DNA of 64,000 bases, taken from contig WARS01000029.1 of NCBI GenBank assembly GCA_008933995.1, forward strand, positions 21,574,879 through 21,638,878, in the 5' to 3' direction. Made by a program: the position numbers and the translations under genes. Positions 60,170 to 64,000 of this stretch are shown one piece after another. Under the pieces are notes generated by a model. That model was not told the origin of the DNA and did not search any database. It was given only the letters and a program-made list of their open reading frames with translations. Source of the DNA: Datnioides undecimradiatus (taxonomy: Eukaryota > Chordata > Actinopteri > Lobotiformes > Datnioididae). Numbering within the stretch: the stretch's first letter is position 1; each line of letters starts with the position of its first letter.

Positions 60170-62339
60170 TCGGAGGGCAGGGAGCCAGTACGGTAATAGG
60201 ATGTTCCTCGCTTGCTTTGTAATGTCTCAGAGACGTGGGCTGAAGCCAGAACGCAGGGTAACAGCTGAGACGCCAGGCTGCACTCAACATACTAATGCTG
60301 CCTTAAGAGCTGGACACTTAAATATATATATATATATAAAATACTGACAATTATTGATTAAACAATTAATCGAATAAATGAACCATCAGATTGTTCCAGG
60401 AGCAACCCGAGGGGTCACGAGTTGATCAAAAGTAAAGAGGAGTATGGGAAACAAACAGTTCAGCTGCACGACACTGAGGCTGATTGCTACAGGCACCTAT
60501 TTAAATCACACACAATCATGTAAACCGGTCGCCACCAGCAGAAGTGTAACGCTGAGACTGCAAGAAAGATGGCTTCATTTTAAAAAGAGCCGTAATCCAC
60601 CATCAAAATACTGGCAAACGCTGGATCATTTCATTAAAACGAGAATCAACTGGCAGCGGGTTTGATATCCAGGGAGTCGTCGTTCGTTCTTAATGAATAA
60701 CACCAACTGTTTGCCAGTTGAAATCTGACGACTGGCTGCTTCTCTGGATCTTAAAACAACATTTTTTCGAGTTCTGGGCGGCTGCTCCAACAAATTAAGC
60801 AACACGAAGACGCTGCTTTGGGCTCTGGGAAGCTTTGACGGACCTCTTTGATGAACTTATTCCTTATTTTTATAGAACGAACAAATCAGAAATCAATTGA
60901 GGGAAATAACTGGCACGCTGGTTGCAGCCTCGGGGGAAACAGACTTGATACACACAGCTACTGAACGGCATCCAAGTCCATGCAGTCATCATAATCATAC
61001 ATGGGACAACCAATTATCTAAGTAGTGATATTAGTGGCGTTCGGCCAACAGCTGTAATCTCTTCTGTTGGCCAGCCAATCACGGTTCATCTGAGACCAGA
61101 CGGGCACACGCCTACCGACTGACTTGTACTCTGTAATATACGAAACTGAATGACATCATTTGGTCGGTCATCTGTGAAAAGAACACAACAGCCAATCAGC
61201 TGTTTTATATCCTATTCTGCGGGCAGTAATCCGTAATCTGACATCAGACAGCCAATCATGTGTAATCTGACATCAGACAGCCGACATATTAATCTCATCA
61301 GTGGACTCAGGGGATTATGACGGTCCGTCAAGCCAGCGCCTCCGCTCAGCAGATCACAGCGTGACGACGCAGGGGCGACTCAAACAGGTGGGGGGTAAAG
61401 GAATATTCCACCACTTTAAATTGTATTTAGTTTACTGGACTCCCGACGGTGGATTTTAATTTTATTCCAACTGTGGTAACTTTGAATTAATTTTTCTGTA
61501 TTCTGGTTTTTTTTCATGCATATCAAAGAAATCAAAGAAATAAATAAAGCTGGGGACCAATATCAAGTTTACAAACACTCGCACTCTTAATATAAAAACA
61601 TAACACTTGGCCAAAATCTTGCTTTCATGCAAACTGAACGACTTGATATGTCTATACTGAAATGAATAGATTAGTTGGGAAATAAAAACAGGAACCACTT
61701 CTGACGGGCGTATTTTGTTTTTTTAGATTTTATAGCTGTAAATAAGCATTTTAAATTTTTATCTTGTGACCTCTCTTAAATTTTACATGTTACATTCAAA
61801 TAAGTCAAATGGCAGGGACGTATGAAAAGAAAATTGTTATGTGATGCTCAGAAATGATGTCGAAACCACTTCCACGCCTTTAGAAACGGACTCGAAAATA
61901 TTTAATATGGAAAAATAAAAATGACCCTTCCATATATGAACCAACGCTCACAAGCCAGTCCCTCCATCTGCATGACTGCGAACACAAGCTGACACAGACC
62001 ATTTCATCCAATCCACACTTGGTACTCGCCGGGGGGAGGGGGGAAAAAAAAAAAAAAACCCTGAATGAATTACATGAATGGGAGATCCAACAAAAACACA
62101 CCGATATCCTGACAAATGGCCTCTGCGTTCACGTGTGCACCGCTCCACCACGCTTTGGAATCAGAGGGAAACACACACTTGCGTCTTTGTCTGCGGCAGC
62201 GCGGTCGCGTTACATCTGAGGGCTGAGCAGGCAAAAAATTAGCTTATATTAAACTGCAGATAATAACCACGGAGGTCAGCTGGAGGAGTATCATCTCAGG
62301 GAGGTGAAGCACGCGCACACACACACCCCTCCTCCTTTT

Positions 62340-62376
<37 letters not shown>

Positions 62377-63445
62377 GGATGCTGCCGGTTGCCTCTCTGG
62401 TTACAACAGCTTGCAATGGCCAACACCCCACAAAAAAAAAAAAAAAAAAATACAGGCTGGAGCTGAGCACGCTGTTAGTTAATACACGTCTCCAAACATA
62501 TTCATGCTGCAAACAAACAAACAAAAAAACATCACAATAACCAATTTGGCGCACGAGGCTGATGCAAAAGGAGATATCCACACACACCAACACCTACTGT
62601 ACTTGACAAAGAGCGGCTGCAGCTGATGACTGAGTGACTTCGCTGTTAAAATCTAACGTGGTTTTAATAAAAAAAGGTGACAACTGGTGTCTGCCTGATT
62701 GTTTTAACTATACAGGCAGGAGGAATGTGGAGGATCGGTGTGGTCGTCACCTAGGCTGATTGATTTCTGAGGGCATGGAAGTTAAGACAAAAGGTTGGAT
62801 ATCTGGCAACGAAGAGGCGCGTTGGGCCAATCGGTGAGTCAAACAAGCGGGTGTTGAGTTAATATGTCGTTTATTATGCCGAGAACCGGGCGGGACGGTG
62901 GCGCTCTCGACCCGGATCACACCGTTTCTACAGCCCGCTGCCGGGAATCCCTGCCAGCCGCTCTCTCAAACAGGGTGTGACACGCGCACACAAACAAAAA
63001 AAAAAAGCACCCGTTAAAATACAAGTTAGTAAGCTGCCACTTGAATTAAAACATCTACCCGACAGCGTGGGTGATATTTAAGCTGATGTAATGTGTTGGA
63101 GGAGGCAGCGTGACCCCCCGCCCCGGCTGTGTTGCCCCGTTGTGTCTGCAGCCTCGCCTATTGTTCCGCCGCTGTCACAGCCGTTAAGGTGCACCGCGGA
63201 TTAGCTTCTTAGCTTGTTAGCCTCGCCGGCTAACCGCGCTAGCGCTAACGTTAGCCGCTCCGCTCGCCTGTGTGTGTGTGTGTGTGCGCGTGTGTTTTCA
63301 AAGCTAAAAAGGTAACGCGGCACCTTTTCCCCCACTAAAAGTCGGCGTGTTGTGTCCGCGTTGACAATAAAAGCACAAAAAAGTTTCTGTCAGAAACCGA
63401 GCTTAAAGTGTTTTAACATACCCAGAGCTCCGTTCCCCAACTCAT
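30173..63445 (-). CDS. fnbp1l: fnbp1l (TOCA-1), formin-binding protein 1-like: F-BAR/HR1/SH3 protein, 15 coding exons
   Basis: Transducer of Cdc42-dependent actin assembly. It binds curved PIP2 membrane through its F-BAR dimer, GTP-Cdc42 through HR1, and N-WASP/dynamin through SH3, promoting Arp2/3 actin at endocytic sites and filopodia. The spliced frame is 567 residues: F-BAR about 1-264 (starting [20 protein letters not shown]), basic KKPK linker, HR1 about 340-430, acidic [11 protein letters not shown] linker, SH3 about 500-560 with ALYSF, GW and YVPTSY. Exons on the - strand, high to low: 63422-63445, 40846-40961, 39755-39805, 39150-39297, 38372-38434, 37324-37428, 36467-36595, 36121-36267, 35815-36042, 32019-32128, 31720-31852, 31454-31548, 30693-30868, 30560-30597, 30173-30313. 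All phases agree. FNBP1L rather than FNBP1 or TRIP10 is indicated by [18 protein letters not shown] and GSYTDD. A microexon at 32747-32761 is optional. Confidence 0.96.
30560..30597 (-). CDS. fnbp1l: fnbp1l exon 14 (SH3, 38 nt)
   Basis: Acceptor TCTTAG|GT and donor GACGAG|GTAACG. It encodes [12 protein letters not shown], the RT-loop part of the SH3 domain. Confidence 0.95.
30693..30868 (-). CDS. fnbp1l: fnbp1l exon 13 (acidic linker and SH3 start)
   Basis: Acceptor CCTTCAG|TCCTG and donor GACG|GTGAGC. It encodes [20 protein letters not shown], a Pro/Asn segment, [20 protein letters not shown] and LYSFD. The acidic block just before the SH3 domain is typical of the CIP4 family. Confidence 0.95.
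30869..31453 (-). other. fnbp1l: fnbp1l intron 12 (585 nt)
   Basis: AT-rich with a CT tract (about 31413-31431). No exon seen. Confidence 0.75.
31454..31548 (-). CDS. fnbp1l: fnbp1l exon 12 (post-HR1 linker)
   Basis: Acceptor TTGACAG|ACC and donor GAGAG|GTACAG, phase 2. It encodes [20 protein letters not shown] and [11 protein letters not shown]. Confidence 0.95.
31720..31852 (-). CDS. fnbp1l: fnbp1l exon 11 (HR1 second helix)
   Basis: Acceptor TTTCAG|AGAC and donor AACGAG|GTATGA. It encodes [20 protein letters not shown], then [20 protein letters not shown] and HKNE, the second half of the Cdc42-binding HR1 coiled coil, including the conserved MGDP turn. Confidence 0.97.
32019..32128 (-). 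CDS. fnbp1l: fnbp1l exon 10 (HR1 first helix)
   Basis: Acceptor CCACCAG|GCC and donor TCAGAG|GTCGGG. It encodes [20 protein letters not shown] and [16 protein letters not shown]. Phase 0 in, phase 2 out. Confidence 0.97.
32129..32746 (-). other. fnbp1l: fnbp1l intron between microexon and exon 10 (618 nt)
   Basis: In the sense direction it opens GTAAGT and runs straight into GT-rich repeats (32706-32745). The rest is AT-rich. Confidence 0.75.
32747..32761 (-). CDS. fnbp1l: fnbp1l 15-nt microexon encoding WSVKM
   Basis: In the sense direction ...TGCGTCAG|TGGTCAGTGAAGATG|GTAAGTG has both splice sites and is exactly five codons, phase 0 on both sides, so it can be included or skipped between exon 9 (KKPK) and exon 10 (APSLEDF). 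As I recall them, mammalian FNBP1L has WSVKM just before GPALEDF and FNBP1 has LSLKL there, which makes chance unlikely. A UCUCUCUUU tract and a UGC close to the acceptor resemble neural microexon signals (PTBP1/SRRM4). Confidence 0.75.
32762..35814 (-). other. fnbp1l: fnbp1l intron 9 (3.05 kb)
   Basis: I searched for the larger alternative exon present here in mammals (ending FRSLKRG) and did not find it. The intron holds poly-C and CA-rich patches (about 33507-33550) and a GGA-rich stretch at 33985-34045. The open frames are not family-like. Confidence 0.7.
35815..36042 (-). CDS. fnbp1l: fnbp1l exon 9 (F-BAR exit and basic linker)
   Basis: Acceptor CCCCCCAG|GAT and donor CCAAAG|GTAAAA. It encodes [40 protein letters not shown], a charged Pro/Arg-rich spacer, and [23 protein letters not shown] is the conserved end of the F-BAR extension. 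Confidence 0.97.
36121..36267 (-). CDS. fnbp1l: fnbp1l exon 8 (F-BAR)
   Basis: Acceptor GTTGCAG|AAC and donor CGACGG|GTACGT. It encodes [20 protein letters not shown], then [20 protein letters not shown] and AAKAVNERR. Only 78 nt separate it from exon 9. Confidence 0.97.
36467..36595 (-). CDS. fnbp1l: fnbp1l exon 7 (F-BAR)
   Basis: Acceptor TCCAG|GCC and donor TTCAAG|GTAACA. It encodes [20 protein letters not shown] and [20 protein letters not shown], then IFK: the central F-BAR helix with the conserved RTHMADE block. Confidence 0.97.
36596..37323 (-). other. fnbp1l: fnbp1l intron 6 (728 nt)
   Basis: AT-rich spacer, with a G-run near 37071. No exon seen. Confidence 0.75.
37324..37428 (-). 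CDS. fnbp1l: fnbp1l exon 6 (F-BAR)
   Basis: Acceptor TTTTCCAG|AGC and donor GAGAAG|GTAGGA. It encodes [20 protein letters not shown] and [15 protein letters not shown], part of the dimeric F-BAR coiled coil. Confidence 0.97.
37429..38371 (-). other. fnbp1l: fnbp1l intron 5 (943 nt) with a G-rich tract beside the 5' splice site
   Basis: The sense strand carries five closely spaced G-runs 10-36 nt after the exon 5 donor (38335-38361) and a TG/CA microsatellite at about 37949-37978. No exon seen. Confidence 0.8.
38335..38361 (-). promoter_or_regulatory. fnbp1l: Potential G-quadruplex tract in fnbp1l intron 5
   Basis: On the - strand five G-runs of at least three bases, most separated by a single A, are followed by a G5 run (C-runs on + at 38335-38339, 38342-38344, 38346-38348, 38350-38352, 38354-38356, 38358-38361). 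This meets the G3+N1-7 quadruplex pattern, and the first run is 10 nt from the donor GT (38371-38370). Confidence 0.7.
38372..38434 (-). CDS. fnbp1l: fnbp1l exon 5 (F-BAR, 21 codons)
   Basis: Acceptor GAGCAG|CAT and donor GACAAT|GTAAGT. It encodes [20 protein letters not shown] and N. The acceptor is preceded by GTTTGTGTGTGTG-type repeats instead of a plain pyrimidine tract. Confidence 0.96.
38435..39149 (-). other. fnbp1l: fnbp1l intron 4 (715 nt)
   Basis: In the sense direction its 3' end is GT-rich (38437-38470). Otherwise it is an unremarkable spacer. Confidence 0.75.
39150..39297 (-). CDS. fnbp1l: fnbp1l exon 4 (F-BAR)
   Basis: Acceptor TGTGCAG|GTTC and donor AAGCAC|GTGAGT. It encodes [40 protein letters not shown] and QDLKAERKH, including the conserved [11 protein letters not shown] membrane-binding helix. 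Confidence 0.97.
39298..39754 (-). other. fnbp1l: fnbp1l intron 3 (457 nt)
   Basis: Spacer without recognisable repeats or exons. Confidence 0.75.
39755..39805 (-). CDS. fnbp1l: fnbp1l exon 3 (F-BAR, 51 nt)
   Basis: Acceptor CTGCCAG|GAAC and donor CCGAG|GTGAGC. It encodes [16 protein letters not shown] with Arg codons split at both ends. The KKYCPKR basic patch contacts membrane in the family. It is one Ser shorter than the human segment as I recall it. Confidence 0.96.
39806..40845 (-). other. fnbp1l: fnbp1l intron 2 (1040 nt) with dense microsatellites
   Basis: It contains (TG)n at 40050-40082, (CA)n at 40134-40157, (TG)n at 40195-40214, a (CTG)14 trinucleotide repeat at 40371-40413, and a TG run (40819-40842) that in the sense direction is CA repeats starting at intron base 4. 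Confidence 0.85.
40371..40413. repeat. (CTG)14 trinucleotide microsatellite
   Basis: Fourteen uninterrupted CTG units plus one C. In the direction of fnbp1l transcription the repeat is (CAG)14, inside intron 2, 433 nt downstream of the exon 2 donor. A - strand frame through it reads poly-Gln but is not part of any exon. Confidence 0.95.
40846..40961 (-). CDS. fnbp1l: fnbp1l exon 2 (F-BAR first helix)
   Basis: Acceptor TCCTCAG|GAC and donor CTACG|GTAAAC. It encodes [20 protein letters not shown] and [18 protein letters not shown]. It joins the TGG of exon 1 in phase 0 to restore [12 protein letters not shown]. The acceptor tract contains TTCCTTCCCCCCCCCCTCC. Confidence 0.97.
45527..45577. repeat. 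(CA)25 microsatellite
   Basis: About 51 nt of uninterrupted CA, the longest perfect dinucleotide run in the window. Confidence 0.95.
52784..52812 (-). repeat. Dispersed fish repeat, TTAGCTTAGCATAAAGACT family, copy 3 (inverted)
   Basis: The reverse complement reads AGCCTGTTAGCTTAGCTTAG then TTTAGCACGAAGAC, matching the cores of copies 1 and 2 in opposite orientation. Confidence 0.45.
54682..54727. repeat. (TG)23 microsatellite
   Basis: Uninterrupted TG run of about 46 nt in fnbp1l intron 1. Confidence 0.95.
56351..56470. repeat. Minisatellite: six tandem copies of a 20-bp unit
   Basis: The unit GATTCACGCCAGGGTCTGCA is repeated six times without gaps. The first unit has GG for GA at its start, and the last two units share a G-to-C change (CAGCGTC), indicating unit duplication after mutation. 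An open frame crosses it only because 20 bp repeated reads cyclically; there is no sign of coding. Confidence 0.95.
61072..61282. promoter_or_regulatory. CCAAT-box cluster with 29-bp direct duplication
   Basis: CAGCCAATCA occurs at 61072-61081, 61189-61198 and 61249-61258. GTAATCTGACATCAGACAGCC at 61233-61253 recurs at 61262-61282. The sites lie 2.2-2.4 kb inside fnbp1l intron 1. NF-Y binding is a possibility; an old repeat is the alternative. Confidence 0.35.
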
Positions 63446-63600
63446 CGCGGATTCCCCTGTCTGACTTCTCCCGTATTGGACGCAGTTTTCCCCCGTTCAG
63501 ACTCTCCCAAACTGCCGCTGGGACTCCGGTCCTCCTGACTGACTGTCTGCCCACAGTCACACTCCTCCTCCTCCTGCTCTCTGAATCAGCAGGGCCGCCC
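63110..63600 (-). promoter_or_regulatory. fnbp1l: fnbp1l CpG-rich promoter/first-exon region
   Basis: GC- and CpG-rich compared with flanks, spanning the start codon and the first 300 nt of intron 1. It includes a CCCCGCCCCGG Sp1-like box (about 63117) and a palindrome GCTAACGTTAGC at 63244-63255. No ATG occurs on the - strand between 63446 and 63600, which supports the chosen start. Beyond 63650 the sequence turns sharply AT-rich. The exact transcription start is not visible. Confidence 0.6.
63422..63445 (-). CDS. fnbp1l: fnbp1l exon 1 (coding part, 8 codons)
   Basis: The reverse complement reads ATG AGT TGG GGA ACG GAG CTC TGG|GTATGT, giving MSWGTELW. This is exactly the conserved TOCA-1 N-terminus as I recall it, and exon 2 supplies the next residues DQFD in phase 0. 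The start context is GCG-ATG-A. Confidence 0.93.
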
Positions 63601-64000
63601 ACACCAGGGGCCCTGGACCACAGTGGCCCCTAAAATAGTGGTTTTACGCCTCGAAATTACCAATAATTTTTAAAATCACTAAGAAATCAGTTCAAAAAAG
63701 ATAAAATTGTTACAAAATCTCGGAAAAAAATAGACCCATAATAATCGATAAATAATAACAAAATAATTATGTGATTTTAGGTTGAAAAACATATCAACAA
63801 ACTTTAATGAATTAAATAAAAAGTATTAAAAAACAGGGCATTCAGACAATTAATTAGGTTATGCATTGTAATTTTAGGTTATTTAGCCTGCTATAAATTG
63901 AGGCATTATTGATTAATTCAGAGGTGTGGTATCGTCTCAGTTTGTAGTTATTTGTAATTTTTGTATCAGTTTTGTATTATTTTGTCATTGTGCTTTTTTG
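63446..64000. other. fnbp1l 5'UTR/promoter and AT-rich upstream flank
   Basis: 63446-63600 is GC-rich and probably 5'UTR. 63650-64000 is AT-rich and has no recognisable exon of a neighbouring gene. Confidence 0.5.

Larger units (their letters stand above)
40962..63421 (-). other. fnbp1l: fnbp1l intron 1 (22.5 kb)
   Basis: No nested gene was recognised on either strand; the longer open frames are low-complexity or have no family resemblance. Contents: long TG/CA microsatellites (44770-44806, 44935-44964, 45527-45577, 46158-46196, 49416-49456, 49541-49574, 50908-50940, 51062-51092, 51925-51953, 54682-54727, 60138-60168, 62344-62374), a CT run (48061-48100), a 20-bp minisatellite (56351-56470), an inverted TTAGC-family repeat (52784-52812), a CCAAT-rich cluster (61072-61282) and a GC-rich 5' end. 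The intron's length and position suggest it hosts enhancers, which I cannot show. Confidence 0.8.

Noticed and set aside
63390-63602. Upstream open frame overlapping the fnbp1l start codon
   Set aside because: It would begin at GTG, not ATG. No ATG lies on the - strand between 63446 and 63600, so an ATG-initiated uORF there is not supported.

Overview
This window reads as nuclear DNA of a teleost fish, probably a spiny-rayed (acanthomorph) species. Its two genes are split by canonical GT-AG introns and encode vertebrate-specific proteins. Dinucleotide (TG/CA) microsatellites occur every few kilobases, and there are dispersed repeats of a kind I know from fish genomes. I see no prokaryotic gene, rRNA, tRNA, CRISPR array or intact transposase.

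Two genes lie tail to tail. bcar3, on the + strand, has coding exons from 3852 to 22955. It encodes an NSP-family adaptor with an N-terminal SH2 domain, a proline/serine linker and a C-terminal Cdc25-homology (Cas-binding) domain. I assembled 14 exons by hand into an 851-codon open frame. Every junction is in phase and every intron is GT-AG. The first exon is the short, cysteine-containing alternative first exon; the exons of the long isoform must lie left of the window if they exist. fnbp1l (TOCA-1), on the - strand, runs from its start codon at 63445 to its stop at 30173. Its 15 exons encode 567 residues with F-BAR, HR1 and SH3 domains. An optional 15-nt microexon at 32747-32761 would add five residues. 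Tail-to-tail FNBP1L/BCAR3 is also the arrangement I recall for human 1p22, so this is conserved synteny.

Layout: 1-3851 holds upstream or long-isoform intron sequence with a CArG box and an E-box before the bcar3 start. 3933-14715 is a large bcar3 intron rich in microsatellites. 14716-22955 is the compact body of bcar3, and 22956 to about 24200 is its 3'UTR. About 24280-30172 is the 3' region of fnbp1l. The outermost candidate poly(A) signals of the two genes are only about 120 bp apart. 30173-40961 is the body of fnbp1l. 40962-63421 is its 22.5 kb first intron with no recognisable gene. 63100-63600 is a GC-rich promoter and first exon, and 63650-64000 is AT-rich flank.

Functionally the pair is coherent but not an operon. 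BCAR3 links receptor tyrosine signalling to p130Cas and Rap/Rac-driven adhesion turnover. TOCA-1 links Cdc42 and curved membrane to N-WASP/Arp2/3 actin assembly. I found no new multi-gene system. The most interesting signals are RNA-level: a microexon, a G-quadruplex-prone tract beside a 5' splice site, a possible SH2-only truncated isoform, a long inverted repeat in the fnbp1l 3' region, paired Pumilio sites, and dinucleotide repeats crowded against 5' splice sites.
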